DNA of 64,000 nt from Ruminiclostridium sp. Lineage in GTDB: Bacteria; Bacillota; Clostridia; Oscillospirales; Ruminococcaceae. The stretch covers positions 53,955-117,954 of the forward strand of contig JAGBLA010000123.1 of the NCBI GenBank assembly GCA_017635675.1, given 5' to 3'. The translations under genes were made by a program, and so were the position numbers. Below the pieces are notes generated by a model that made no database searches, was not told the origin of the DNA, and worked only from the letters and a program-made list of their open reading frames with translations. Positions 1 to 9,228 of the stretch are shown one piece after another (positions within the stretch are counted from its first letter, which is position 1; each line of letters begins with the position of its first letter).

Positions 1-1775
1 CTTGCGGAGGCTATCTGAGTGATAAGCTCGGCGGTCTCGGAGGACATCTGCTTTACGTCCTTCATGGACTCGGCAGTGGCGGCGGCAATGGTGCTGCCCT
101 TGCCGACAGCGTTGATAGAAGCTGTGATGAGCGAGGAAGTGCTCTTGGCTGCCTCGGCGGACTTGTTTGCGAGGCTGCGAACTTCATCGGCAACGACCGC
201 GAAACCCTTGCCCGCGTCACCTGCGCATGCCGCCTCAACTGCCGCGTTGAGAGCGAGGATATTTGTCTGGAAGGAGATGTCCTCGATAGTTTTGATTATC
301 TTTTCTATCTCCTGTGAAGTCGTACTTATTTCGGTCATGGCATTCACCATGTCCTGTATCTGTGTATCCTGCTGATTTACCTTGTCCTGTGTCTGTGCGG
401 AGAGTTCGCCTGCGTGAGCCGCGTTCTGAGCCGTATTTGCTATCTGGGCGGAGACCTCCGCGATAGTGGCGGATATCTGCTGGATAGCGGAAGCCTGGCG
501 TGTGGTGCCGTCCGCGAGGGACTGTGAGCCCTCTGCCATCTGATTGGAGCCCGAGAGCACCTCGTCGGAGGACAGGTTCATATTTCTAAGTGTGTTCCCG
601 AGGTCAGACTCGATTTTGAGCAGGTTCTTTTCGATGTCATCGAAAAGTCCCGGGTATTCCACCGCAGGCATCTGTGTGAAATCACCGTCAGCCATTGCCG
701 CAAGTATTCTCGAGGAATCGCCGACAACATCTGCCATTCCGTGCTTGGCGCTCCGTAATACCTCAACGAACTGTCCTACCTCGTCGGGCGCGAATTTGAA
801 AGTCACGTTTGTGGTGTCGAGCTGACCCGCGAGCATTTCGCGGGCATATTCCTCGGCATATTTAAGCGGCTCTGCCACGCGTTTCATGCAGAATATAAGA
901 ATGAATACCGCGATACCTGCCGCGCCGAGAATACCGATTACGACAGCGACAGTCGTTACTCCCGAGAATTCGCCGTCCGCCGCGGAAGCGTTGGCACCTG
1001 CCCAGTACGCGCCTATGATATTGCCGTCATAGTCCTTCATGGTCTGGTAGGAAACATAGTAGTGCCTGTCAACCACATCATGCTGACCCTCGTACTTGCC
1101 GTCCTTCATAAGAACAGCTTCCGCGACATCCTCGTTGAGGTCGGTGCCTGTGGCGCGCTCACCGTTGTCTCTTTTAAGGGTTGTGGCATATCTGATGTTC
1201 CAGTTCCACACCGTAGCATCGCAGTTGGATATCTTCATAACATCGTCCAGCCAGTCGTAAGCGCCCATGGTAAATCCGAGGCAGATAACGTATGTCTCGC
1301 CATAGACCGTGTATGTATCGGCATACATTGCGGCAAGCTCACCGTCGCAGCGTGTCACGCCCTTGATAGTCTTGCCGTTCGCGACCTGTGCGTAATCAAA
1401 GGTTTTGAGCGGATATGTGTCGGACCGGAATGTTATCTTGCCGGTGCTGTCCGTGATGACCATATAGAAATCCTTGTTGCCGTCGAATTCGTCGTTCAGT
1501 GCGTTGGAGAAAACGTCTGAGTATTTTCCCGCGTCGGGCAGATAGACTGTGATAGTCTCGTCCTTTATCATGCTCTTGAATGCGTCTTCGAGCTTGTCTA
1601 TCTCCGCCTGTACCTGGTTTTCAAGCACCTGCATACCGACCACGGCTCTTTCGAGCATGATACTGTCGTTGTAGGAGCGCATTGAAGCAAGTGTAACGGT
1701 AAGAAGCAGCGCAATTACTGCCACTATACAGACAGTAGTTATAATGACTATCTGACTTCCTAATTTCTTGAACAT
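1..1775 (-). CDS. methyl-accepting chemotaxis protein, 3' end outside window
   Basis: Transmembrane chemoreceptor whose cytoplasmic tip controls CheA/CheW signalling. The reading frame is open from the ATG at 1775 to the window edge (591 codons), so the C-terminal helix end is missing. TM1 lies at about residues 6-28, a periplasmic-side Cache-like ligand domain at 30-270, TM2 at about 272-296, then a HAMP-like linker and the coiled-coil signalling domain. The hairpin tip (about 500-530) is recognisable from ALNAAVEAA and [15 protein letters not shown]. The normally invariant Arg of the AARAG motif is Cys517 here; the other receptor in this window (47511-49553) keeps Arg. An AGGAGG-like site (CGGAGGC) precedes the ATG. 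The ligand is unknown. Its position beside the pectin operon suggests, but does not show, chemotaxis to uronates or pectin fragments. Confidence 0.93.
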   Translation of the reverse strand, partial: MFKKLGSQIVIITTVCIVAVIALLLTVTLASMRSYNDSIMLERAVVGMQVLENQVQAEIDKLEDAFKSMIKDETITVYLPDAGKYSDVFSNALNDEFDGNKDFYMVITDSTGKITFRSDTYPLKTFDYAQVANGKTIKGVTRCDGELAAMYADTYTVYGETYVICLGFTMGAYDWLDDVMKISNCDATVWNWNIRYATTLKRDNGERATGTDLNEDVAEAVLMKDGKYEGQHDVVDRHYYVSYQTMKDYDGNIIGAYWAGANASAADGEFSGVTTVAVVIGILGAAGIAVFILIFCMKRVAEPLKYAEEYAREMLAGQLDTTNVTFKFAPDEVGQFVEVLRSAKHGMADVVGDSSRILAAMADGDFTQMPAVEYPGLFDDIEKNLLKIESDLGNTLRNMNLSSDEVLSGSNQMAEGSQSLADGTTRQASAIQQISATIAEVSAQIANTAQNAAHAGELSAQTQDKVNQQDTQIQDMVNAMTEISTTSQEIEKIIKTIEDISFQTNILALNAAVEAACAGDAGKGFAVVADEVRSLANKSAEAAKSTSSLITASINAVGKGSTIAAATAESMKDVKQMSSETAELITQIASA

Positions 1776-1799
1776 AACTGCCTCCGGAAATAACCTATA

Positions 1800-1957
1800 G
1801 GGTACCTCTAAAAACCGCTTTGAAAAGAGAAAATGAGATAGCTACGTCGGATACAAGGAAAGCCGACGTAGCCGGGCTGGCGCACGGTTAGGAGGTTTGA
1901 CGCAGTAGACGGCGTGGATAGCTCTTTTTCTCTCAAATTGGGTTTTTAGAGGTTCCC
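1800..1957. mobile_element. MITE-like element with 17-bp terminal inverted repeats
   Basis: Non-coding 158-bp element. The left end (1800-1816, GGGTACCTCTAAAAACC) and the inverted right end (1941-1957) match at 16 of 17 positions. Both ends are directly flanked by TATA (1796-1799 and 1958-1961), which fits a target duplication. Inside there is a perfect 10-bp stem (1841-1850 with 1863-1872, 12-nt loop), and subterminal A/G-rich and C/T-rich arms could pair. There is no ORF of note. It sits between uxaC and the chemoreceptor gene, in the only space available for that gene's promoter. It could instead be a structured RNA or a REP-like palindromic repeat; no second copy was seen in this window. 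Confidence 0.6.
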
Positions 1958-1977
1958 TATAATTACGGCTTTCGCCC

Positions 1978-1994
1978 GACCCGAAAAACGGGTC
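1978..1994 (-). terminator. hairpin after uxaC
   Basis: A GACCCG stem pairs with CGGGTC around an A5 loop (T5 when read on the minus strand), about 20 nt after the uxaC stop. There is no U-tract after the stem, so it is a weak intrinsic terminator candidate or a 3'-end stabilising hairpin for the long uronate mRNA. Confidence 0.35.
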
Positions 1995-2012
1995 AGGCGG
2001 ACTTGAAAATGT

Positions 2013-3407
2013 TTACTTTGAGAAATAATTCATCGCGTTGTTGAAGCATACGTCCTTGACTATCTGCCCTGCGAACTCGACTTCATCGGGGTATTCGCCC
2101 TCTTCGATAAGGGTGCCGAACATATTGCAGAGTATTCTTCTGAAATAGTCGTGGCGGGTGTATGAGAGGAAGCTGCGGCTGTCAGTGAGCATTCCCACGA
2201 ACTTTGACACGAGCCCTAGCTGTGACAGAGCCATGAGCTGACGCTCCATGCCGTCCTTCTGGTCGTTGAACCACCATGCCGAACCGAACTGCATCTTGCC
2301 GACGACACCGCTCTGCTGGAAACAGTTTATCAGTGCCGCGAGAACTTCGTTGTCACGCGGGTTGAGGCAGTAAAGAATCGTCTTCGGCAGCTCGTCGGTG
2401 CTGTCCAGAGTGTCAAGCAGCATTGCGAGCTTCTTGGCGAAGGTCTGATCCTCGATAGCGTCAAATCCCGTGTCGGGGCCGAGCAGACTCATGTATCTTC
2501 TGGAGTTGTTGCGAAGTGCGCCGATGTGGTACTGCTGTACCCAGTGCAGACGCGCGTACTGCTTGCCGAGGTGAACGAGGATAAAGCCCTTGTACTGCTC
2601 GGTCTCCTCGCGGGTGAGAGTTTCTCCCGCAAGCGCCTTCTTCACTATCTTGTCCACGGTCTCCTTATCGGCGGGAATGAACATCACAACGTCGAGAGCA
2701 TGGTCGGAGCATACGCAGCCTACGCTGTCGAAGTATTCGATACGCTTGGTGAGCGCGCCGCAAAGGCTGTCGATACCGTCTATCTTCATGCCCGCGGCTT
2801 CTCCGAGCTTTGCAATGTAAGGCACATAAGTCGGCAGCTCGATATTTATCGCCTTGTCGGGTCTGAAAGCGGGATAAACCTCCACATCGAAGGTCTTGTC
2901 CTCTTTCAGCAGCTTGTGGAAGTGCAGGTCATCTATCGGGTCGTCCGTGGTGAACAGCTTCTTGACGTTGCTCATGGTGATGAGCTTTCTCGCGGTGAGT
3001 GTTTCGAGCTTTTCGTTACACTTGTCGAATATCTCCTTCGCGGTCTTCGGTGAGAGCACCTCGTCGATGCCGAAGTAGCGTTTCAGCTCCATGTGTGTCC
3101 AGTGAAGTATCGGGTTCCCGATAGCGTAGGGCATTACCTCCGCGTATTTGAGGAATTTCTCATAGTCACCCTTGTCGCCTGTTATGTAGCTCTCGTCGAT
3201 ACCCATTTCACGCATGAGCCTCCACTTGTAGTGGTCGCCGCCCAGCCAGCACTCGGTTATCGACGCGAATTTTCTGTCGTTCCATATCTCCTCGACGGGG
3301 AGGTGGCAGTGGAAGTCGAATATCGGCATATCCTTTGCATAGTTTTCGTAAAGCTTTACTGCCGTCGGGTTTTTGAGGACAAAGTCCTTATCCATGAATT
3401 TTTTCAT
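2013..3407 (-). CDS. uxaC: glucuronate/galacturonate isomerase
   Basis: Uronate isomerase (EC 5.3.1.12), interconverting D-galacturonate with D-tagaturonate and D-glucuronate with D-fructuronate. It is the first step for saturated uronates in the cytoplasm. The protein is 464 aa, normal for the family. The amidohydrolase-like metal motif is at residues 31-35 (DFHCH). It is the last gene of the uronate operon, 20 bp after uxaA, and AAGGAG precedes the ATG at 3407. With UxaB and UxaA it carries galacturonate released by the GH28 and GH4 enzymes to KDG. Confidence 0.97.
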   Translation of the reverse strand: MKKFMDKDFVLKNPTAVKLYENYAKDMPIFDFHCHLPVEEIWNDRKFASITECWLGGDHYKWRLMREMGIDESYITGDKGDYEKFLKYAEVMPYAIGNPILHWTHMELKRYFGIDEVLSPKTAKEIFDKCNEKLETLTARKLITMSNVKKLFTTDDPIDDLHFHKLLKEDKTFDVEVYPAFRPDKAINIELPTYVPYIAKLGEAAGMKIDGIDSLCGALTKRIEYFDSVGCVCSDHALDVVMFIPADKETVDKIVKKALAGETLTREETEQYKGFILVHLGKQYARLHWVQQYHIGALRNNSRRYMSLLGPDTGFDAIEDQTFAKKLAMLLDTLDSTDELPKTILYCLNPRDNEVLAALINCFQQSGVVGKMQFGSAWWFNDQKDGMERQLMALSQLGLVSKFVGMLTDSRSFLSYTRHDYFRRILCNMFGTLIEEGEYPDEVEFAGQIVKDVCFNNAMNYFSK

Positions 3408-3427
3408 TTTGTATTCTGCTCCTTGTT

Positions 3428-4906
3428 TTACAGTGTCACACCTGTCTTGAAAAGTGCGATGTCACGTGAATTGTAGCGCTCGTTGACAGTCTGCTGTCCG
3501 TCTGCGACCTTTACCACAAGGTCGATAAGCTGTTCGAGCTTGCTGTCGAAGGATTCTCCGGCAGCAATACCGCCTGCGTCGAAGTCTATCCAGTTGGATT
3601 TTCTCTTTGCAAGGTCGGAATTTGTGGATATCTTGACCGTCGGCACAAAGCCGCCGAAAGGCGTACCGCGTCCCGTGGTGAACAGCACGAGATGACAGCC
3701 CGCGCAGCCGAGGTTGGTGACCGCCACCATATCGTTCCCGGGACCGTTCAGCAGATTTAATCCGTGAGCCGTGAGCCTGTCGCCGTCGAAGAGAACTCCG
3801 CAGACTTCCTGTGTTCCCGATTTCTGGGTGCAGCCGAGGGATTTATCTTCGAGCGTGGTTATGCCGCCCGCCTTGTTGCCCGGGGAGGGGTTCTCGTAAA
3901 CAGGCTGGTCATGCTTTTGGTAGTATTCCTTGAACCCGTTTATCAGCTTTACGGTGCGCTCGAAGGTCTCTTCGTCCTTTGCGCGGTCCATAAGAAGCTG
4001 CTCCGCGCCGAACATCTCGGGCACCTCCGTCAGCACTGTTGTACCGCCCACCGAAGCCATATAGTCCGACAACCGACCTACCAGCGGATTTGCGGTTATG
4101 CCCGAAAGTCCGTCCGAGCCGCCGCATTTGAGCCCTATCTTAAGGCAGGAGATATCCTTCTCCACACGCCTGTCGTTCTTTGCTGTCTCATAAAGCTCGT
4201 CGAGCAGCTTCACACCCTCATCTATCTCATCGGCAACGTCCTGTGCGATAAGGAACCGCGTGCGCTTCTCGTCGTATTCCCCGAGAGTTTCACGGAATAC
4301 GTCCATGCGGTTGTTCTCACAGCCAAGCCCAAGAACCAACACGCCGCCGCAGTTCGGGTGCTTCACCATTCTCTGGAGCAGCAGCTTTGTGCGCTCATGG
4401 TCTTCGCCTATCTGCGAGCAGCCGTAGGGGTGAGTGTATGTGAAACAGCCGTCAACTCCGCTGAGCTTGCCGTGCTTGCTGCGGAATGCTTCGACTATTG
4501 CTCTTGCCTGGGCGTTCACACAGCCCACGGTAGGTATCACCCACAGCTCGTTGCGTATCCCCACCTCACCTCCGAAACGCTCATATACATTCACGGTGCG
4601 GTGTTTTCCCGCGGGGGCGGGAGCTATGCTCCTCTTGTTGTAGGTGTAATCTCTCGCACCTTCAAGCCCGGTCTTCATGTTGTGGGTGTGAACGTGCTCG
4701 CCGGGTCTTATGTCAGCCACAGCTCTGCCGATGACCTCGCCGTATTTTATTACCGGGTCACCGGTCTTTATATCCTTGAGCGCGAACTTATGACCTCTTT
4801 CGATGTCCTCGCAAAGGGTGACGCCCTCTGCCTGTTCGCCTTTTTTCAGCGCCGCAAGAGCAACGCCTACCGAATCATCGGGGGAAATAACGATACTATT
4901 CTTCAT
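3428..4906 (-). CDS. uxaA: altronate dehydratase
   Basis: Dehydrates D-altronate to 2-keto-3-deoxygluconate (EC 4.2.1.7), an iron-dependent cytoplasmic enzyme. At 492 aa it has the full two-part architecture: an N-terminal SAF-like domain (about 1-95, including HVHTHN) and the UxaA catalytic part with conserved segments LGCENN, KCGGSDG and the Cys-rich GCAGCH stretch near the C-terminus. It lies 4 bp after uxaB and 20 bp before uxaC, so the three are surely co-transcribed. Nothing looks truncated. Confidence 0.97.
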   Translation of the reverse strand: MKNSIVISPDDSVGVALAALKKGEQAEGVTLCEDIERGHKFALKDIKTGDPVIKYGEVIGRAVADIRPGEHVHTHNMKTGLEGARDYTYNKRSIAPAPAGKHRTVNVYERFGGEVGIRNELWVIPTVGCVNAQARAIVEAFRSKHGKLSGVDGCFTYTHPYGCSQIGEDHERTKLLLQRMVKHPNCGGVLVLGLGCENNRMDVFRETLGEYDEKRTRFLIAQDVADEIDEGVKLLDELYETAKNDRRVEKDISCLKIGLKCGGSDGLSGITANPLVGRLSDYMASVGGTTVLTEVPEMFGAEQLLMDRAKDEETFERTVKLINGFKEYYQKHDQPVYENPSPGNKAGGITTLEDKSLGCTQKSGTQEVCGVLFDGDRLTAHGLNLLNGPGNDMVAVTNLGCAGCHLVLFTTGRGTPFGGFVPTVKISTNSDLAKRKSNWIDFDAGGIAAGESFDSKLEQLIDLVVKVADGQQTVNERYNSRDIALFKTGVTL

Positions 4907-4910
4907 TTTG

Positions 4911-6356
4911 TTACCCTAAAAACTTTTTCAGTGCGGCTCTCATGCCGTCGTTGAGCATATCGCTTATATATCCCGCTACAAGTGCGGCGTTATCGTCAAC
5001 GTTCAGATCCTGCTGCCAGATGTCGGCTGCGGAAAGCGCTTTATTTGCGATATCCGCGGGGTCGGAGAGCTTCCATACCTCGTTCCAGAACGTGATATAT
5101 TCCGGGTCGTCCTTTATCGCGATGTCCTCGCTGCCGCGCTTGCCGCGGAAGAATACAGTGAGCGCCGCGAACGCGAACAGTATATGTTTCGGGGACTTGC
5201 CGAATTTCGCGCGGTAGTCATTGTAGGAGGGGAGGAGCCGCGTTCTGAACTTCGTTGTTGAGTTTAGTGCGATGGACATAAGCTCATGGCGTATAAACGG
5301 GTTCATGAAACGCTCTATGACGCTGTTTGCGAACGCGTCCATTTCGTCCGCGGGCAGGTCGATGGTGGGCTTTACCTCGCTGTTTATCAGCTCGCTTATG
5401 AATTTTCCGACGTCTTCATCGGTAACAGCCTCGCGGACGGTATCTATGCCGCAGAGATAAGCTATCGGCACCATAGATGTGTGGGAGCCGTTGAGTATCT
5501 TGACCTTGCGCTGCTTATATGGGGTAATGTCGTCTGTGAAGATGACATTGAGCCCGGACTTGTCGGCGGGAAGCTTCTCGTAAACGAAAGGCTCATTCTG
5601 AAGCACCCAGAGGTGGAAGATCTCGCCCTTTACTATGCTTGTGTCGTTGTAGCCCTTCTCCTCGCAGATCTGTGCGGCAGTGTCCTTCGGGTAGCCGGGG
5701 ACTATCCTGTCAACAAGAGTGTTGGTGAAGTGGTTGGCGGTGGTAAGCCAGCTTATGAAGTTTTCGTCCATGCCGTTTATCTTCGCGAGCTCGGTGAGGA
5801 TACGTTTCAGCTCGTCGCCGTTATGGTCGATAAGCTCGCAGGGAATTATGGCAAGACCCTTTGAAGTATCGCCGTTAAAGCAGTCGTATCTTGCTTTGAA
5901 GAAAGCGAGGAGCTTTCCGGGGAAGCTCTTCGGGCATACCGAGAAGTCGGTGTCGGTGCTGTCAAGCGCAATGCCCGCTTCGGTGGTATTTGAGATAACG
6001 ATCTCGATATCGGGATTTTTCGCGTAGTCTATGTACTTTTCGTACTCGGTGTATGGGTCGATGAGGTCGCGGATAACATCTATCATCTCCCAGCTCTGTA
6101 CTCTTTCGCCCTTCTCAATGCCTTCAAGGCAGACGGAGTAAAGTCCGTCCTGTCTTTCAAGGTCACGCACTCTTCCGCGGGGGGTAGGCTGTACCACCGC
6201 GACATCTGCGCATATCACATTCTGGCGGTTAAGATCCTGCAATATCCAGTCCACGAAAGCGCGCAGGAAGTTGCCCTCTCCGAACTGGATTATCTTTACG
6301 GGTCTGTCGGGCGCAAGGTATGTTTTTCTGTTCAATTCTTTCATAGTAATATTCAC
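4911..6356 (-). CDS. uxaB: tagaturonate reductase (altronate oxidoreductase)
   Basis: NAD-dependent reduction of D-tagaturonate to D-altronate (EC 1.1.1.58), in the mannitol dehydrogenase/polyol long-chain dehydrogenase family. The 481-aa protein has a dinucleotide-binding segment near residues 24-34 (QFGEGNFLRAF) and the family catalytic signature K286-x2-N289-x2-H292. It is placed between the upstream ABC ATPase gene and uxaA. A fructuronate reductase (UxuB) role is less likely because its partner here is UxaA, not UxuA. Confidence 0.95.
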   Translation of the reverse strand: MNITMKELNRKTYLAPDRPVKIIQFGEGNFLRAFVDWILQDLNRQNVICADVAVVQPTPRGRVRDLERQDGLYSVCLEGIEKGERVQSWEMIDVIRDLIDPYTEYEKYIDYAKNPDIEIVISNTTEAGIALDSTDTDFSVCPKSFPGKLLAFFKARYDCFNGDTSKGLAIIPCELIDHNGDELKRILTELAKINGMDENFISWLTTANHFTNTLVDRIVPGYPKDTAAQICEEKGYNDTSIVKGEIFHLWVLQNEPFVYEKLPADKSGLNVIFTDDITPYKQRKVKILNGSHTSMVPIAYLCGIDTVREAVTDEDVGKFISELINSEVKPTIDLPADEMDAFANSVIERFMNPFIRHELMSIALNSTTKFRTRLLPSYNDYRAKFGKSPKHILFAFAALTVFFRGKRGSEDIAIKDDPEYITFWNEVWKLSDPADIANKALSAADIWQQDLNVDDNAALVAGYISDMLNDGMRAALKKFLG

Positions 6357-6385
6357 CCCGGTATGTTAGTTTTCAAAAGCGCTTA

Positions 6386-7489
6386 TCATTCTTTTCTGAG
6401 CTTTATGCGCTTTTCGGTATGCTTGTCGAAGAGATAAACACTGTCGAACGGTATAGCAAACTCAAATGTCGAACCGATGCTCGGAGCGTGGTGGGGCTCT
6501 ACCTTCAGAATGCTGCTGAAACCGTCGAAATTGACATAAACGTTGGTGTTATCGCCGAGAAGCTCTACAAGGTTGGTGAAGCTCTTGATGTGGTAGGCTC
6601 TTTTGGTGCTGCCTCCGAGGTCGGACTTGACAGCCTCGGGACGGAAGCCGAATACTATCTCGCTGCCCTCATACTGTTTGAGCACATCATCGTCCGCCAC
6701 AGCTCCGAGGTCTATGTCGCTTTCCGACAGCGCGAGCCTGCCTTTTTTTACCTTTGCTTCGATGAAGTTCATCGGGGGCTCGCCGATAAATCCTGCAACG
6801 AACATATTGACAGGGTTGAAGTACAGGTCATAGGGCGTGCCTATCTGCTGGATATAGCCGTCCTTCATTACGACTATCCTGTCCGCCATGGTCATAGCCT
6901 CGGTCTGGTCGTGGGTAACGTAGATCGTGGTAGCGCCGGTCTCACGGTGTATCTGAGTTATTTCCGAACGCATGGTCACGCGCTGTTTCGCGTCGAGGTT
7001 GGAAAGCGGCTCGTCCATAAGGAATATGTTGACCTTGCGGATTATGGCACGGCCGACCGCGACTCTCTGTCTCTGACCGCCGGAAAGCTCTCTCGGAAGT
7101 CTGTCGAGATAATCTGTAAGACCGAGTATCTTCGCGGTGGAGAGGACCTTCTTCTCGATAACGTCGTCGTCAACGCCCTGGAGCATAAGTCCGAACGCAA
7201 GGTTGTCATACACCGACATGTGAGGATAAAGCGCATAGCTCTGGAACACCATAGCCACGCCGCGCTCACGGGGGCCTTTCTCGTTCACCTTTTCTCCGTC
7301 GATATAGAACTCGCCCTTGCTGATATTCTCAAGTCCGGCGATCATGCGGAGCGTCGTGGATTTTCCGCAGCCCGAGGAGCCGACGAAAACTATGAATTCA
7401 CCCTTTTCGATCTCCATATTAAAGTCATGTACAGCATGGAAACCGTTGGGGTAGATCTTGTTTATTCCGCGTAATGTTAAATATGCCAT
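6386..7489 (-). CDS. MsmK/UgpC-type sugar ABC transporter ATPase (copy 1)
   Basis: Cytoplasmic ATPase of the CUT1 carbohydrate importer group, 367 aa. Walker A is at about 37-45 (GSSGCGKST), followed by the signature LSGGQRQRV and the Walker B region (FLMDEPLSNLD), then a C-terminal OB/TOBE regulatory domain (about 240-367). Proteins of this type (MsmX, MsmK) can energise several permease pairs. The window has a second such ATPase at 18470-19531, and only one LplB/YtcP permease pair, so one copy may serve importers elsewhere. It lies between kduI and uxaB in the same transcript. Confidence 0.93.
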   Translation of the reverse strand: MAYLTLRGINKIYPNGFHAVHDFNMEIEKGEFIVFVGSSGCGKSTTLRMIAGLENISKGEFYIDGEKVNEKGPRERGVAMVFQSYALYPHMSVYDNLAFGLMLQGVDDDVIEKKVLSTAKILGLTDYLDRLPRELSGGQRQRVAVGRAIIRKVNIFLMDEPLSNLDAKQRVTMRSEITQIHRETGATTIYVTHDQTEAMTMADRIVVMKDGYIQQIGTPYDLYFNPVNMFVAGFIGEPPMNFIEAKVKKGRLALSESDIDLGAVADDDVLKQYEGSEIVFGFRPEAVKSDLGGSTKRAYHIKSFTNLVELLGDNTNVYVNFDGFSSILKVEPHHAPSIGSTFEFAIPFDSVYLFDKHTEKRIKLRKE

Positions 7490-7531
7490 AACTCAAACCC
7501 ACACTTTTCTTTGGTATTTCTGTGACGAAAG

Positions 7532-8368
7532 TCACTTAAGATCGAGGTTGCCTATCGTATCCATATCATCGTATGTCTGGTTCTCACCGCACATACCCCA
7601 GATGAACGTATAGTTGCTGGTGGCGGTACCGCTGTGGATAGACCAGCTCGGGCTGATGACTGCCTGTTCGTTGTGCATGATGATATGGCGGGTCTCCTGT
7701 GGCTGACCCATGAAGTGGAACACGACGTTGTCGTCTTCGAGTTCGAAGTAGAAGTAAACCTCCATTCTTCTCTCGTGAGTATGCGACGGCATGGTGTTCC
7801 AGGAGTTGCACTTGTCAAGCTCTGTCATGCCCATCTGCAGCGAGCAGGACTCGCATACCGCAGGGTGGATATACTGGTTCACCACGCGCTTGTTCATGTT
7901 CTCGTCGCTGCCGAGAGGTCTGTGGTTCGCCTTGTCCTTTGTGATATACACGGTGGGGTAGGTCTTGTGGGCGGGGCTTGAGTTCAGATAGAACTTAGCG
8001 GGTGCGGAAGCGCTGTCCGAGCGGAAAACTACCTCCTTTGTGCCCATACCGATGTAAAGACCGTCCTTATATCCGAGCTCGTACTCCTTGCCGTCGAGGA
8101 CTACGGTACCCTTTCCGCCGACGTTGATGATGCCCATTTCACGTCTTTCGAGGAAGTATTCCGTGCCGAGCTCCTTGGTGCTTCCGAGCTTCAGCTCACC
8201 CTTTACAGGCATAGCGCCGCCCGCTATCATTCTGTCCTGGTGCGAATAGGTGAGGGCTATCTCGTCCTCAACGAACACCTTTTCGATAAGGTAGTTCTTT
8301 CGTAATGTCTCGGTGTCGTAGTATTTGGAATCATTGGGGTGGTTGCTGTATCTTATGTCAAGTTTCAT
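7532..8368 (-). CDS. kduI: 5-keto-4-deoxyuronate isomerase
   Basis: Isomerises 5-keto-4-deoxyuronate, formed from unsaturated galacturonate released by GH105, to 2,5-diketo-3-deoxygluconate (EC 5.3.1.17), the substrate of KduD. The 278-aa length is typical. The zinc ligands of the family are in their usual numbering: His196, His198, Glu203 and His245. AAGGAG lies 9 nt before the ATG. KduI, KduD, KdgK and KdgA are all present in this operon, so the lyase-type branch is complete from unsaturated monomer to central metabolism. Confidence 0.97.
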   Translation of the reverse strand: MKLDIRYSNHPNDSKYYDTETLRKNYLIEKVFVEDEIALTYSHQDRMIAGGAMPVKGELKLGSTKELGTEYFLERREMGIINVGGKGTVVLDGKEYELGYKDGLYIGMGTKEVVFRSDSASAPAKFYLNSSPAHKTYPTVYITKDKANHRPLGSDENMNKRVVNQYIHPAVCESCSLQMGMTELDKCNSWNTMPSHTHERRMEVYFYFELEDDNVVFHFMGQPQETRHIIMHNEQAVISPSWSIHSGTATSNYTFIWGMCGENQTYDDMDTIGNLDLK

Positions 8369-8386
8369 TCTGAGTTTCTCCTTCTT

Positions 8387-9223
8387 TTAAATGAATTGCT
8401 TCATATAGTTTACCGCGAACGGTATATCGTCTCCCGTAGTTCCCTCGAACACGAGGTTCGCGTCAGGGCAGACATCGTTTATTTCTGTGAGTATCCTTTC
8501 GTAATCGAATATCCCCTTGCCGACGCCGCATTGTTTAAGCGAGCCGTCGCTGTTCACAGTGCAGTCTTTTATGTGGAACACGCATATCCTGTCTCCGAAG
8601 GTCTGAAGCCCCTCGTGGAGAATATCGTACATCTTATCCACATTTGAGCCGTCGAGGTAGTTGTACAGGTCGAAGATGAACCGTATATTGTTCCTGCCGA
8701 TGCGCTTCACGGCTTTGTCGAGGGTCGCCACGTTCCAGCATACGTGCCCGAACGCGCCCTCCATGCAGACATTCACTCCGTAATCCTGTGCGTACTCCGT
8801 AAGCTCCGAGAAAGTGCTTACCACGCGGTCAAGCGCTTCATCGGTGCGGTTCTGCGGGTGGTACGTCCACTTATCGCCGTTGTAGGAACCGGTCTCCGAG
8901 CCTACTCTGTCGCAGCCGAACTCCTTTGCAAGTGAGATATACTCCTTGAAAACCGCGATACCGTTTTTTATCTTTCCCTCGTCGGGGTGGACGGGGTTGA
9001 AGTACGCGCCTATAAGCGGCACTGTCTTTCCGGATCTCTCAAAGACATCACGGAAAGCCCTTGCCCTGTCGGCAGTGATCGAGCCGGGAGTGTACGCAAC
9101 GTCGTCAAGACATTTGTATGCCACGAGCTGAACGCCCGCAAATCCCAGCTCATCGAGCCTTGCGGTGATATTCTCTTCGCCCTTGACGCCAAGGTCATGG
9201 GCGCGGATAAAAAGCTTCATCAT
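8387..9223 (-). CDS. sugar phosphate isomerase/epimerase-like TIM-barrel protein
   Basis: A 278-aa AP-endonuclease-2-type TIM barrel. Supporting features are the N-terminal strand with a following GFAGVQL segment, acidic metal-binding positions such as CMEGAFGH, FIFDLYNYLD and FHIKDC, and a C-terminal EGTTGDD segment. These proteins isomerise or epimerise keto sugars or use them as aldehyde substrates; the substrate here cannot be read from sequence. Its place between kduI and kdgK suggests a uronate or deoxy-keto-sugar step. The start has two adjacent ATGs and no strong ribosome site. It lies only 5 bp after the kdgK stop, so translation is probably coupled. Confidence 0.85.
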   Translation of the reverse strand: MMKLFIRAHDLGVKGEENITARLDELGFAGVQLVAYKCLDDVAYTPGSITADRARAFRDVFERSGKTVPLIGAYFNPVHPDEGKIKNGIAVFKEYISLAKEFGCDRVGSETGSYNGDKWTYHPQNRTDEALDRVVSTFSELTEYAQDYGVNVCMEGAFGHVCWNVATLDKAVKRIGRNNIRFIFDLYNYLDGSNVDKMYDILHEGLQTFGDRICVFHIKDCTVNSDGSLKQCGVGKGIFDYERILTEINDVCPDANLVFEGTTGDDIPFAVNYMKQFI

Positions 9224-9228
9224 CGTGC

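Noticed and set aside
3764-4954. A 396-codon plus-strand frame opposite uxaA
   Set aside because: It is the antisense of a clear altronate dehydratase gene. No family match or start signal is seen.
6419-7474. A 351-codon plus-strand frame opposite the first MsmK-type ATPase
   Set aside because: It mirrors a gene with intact Walker A, signature and Walker B motifs.
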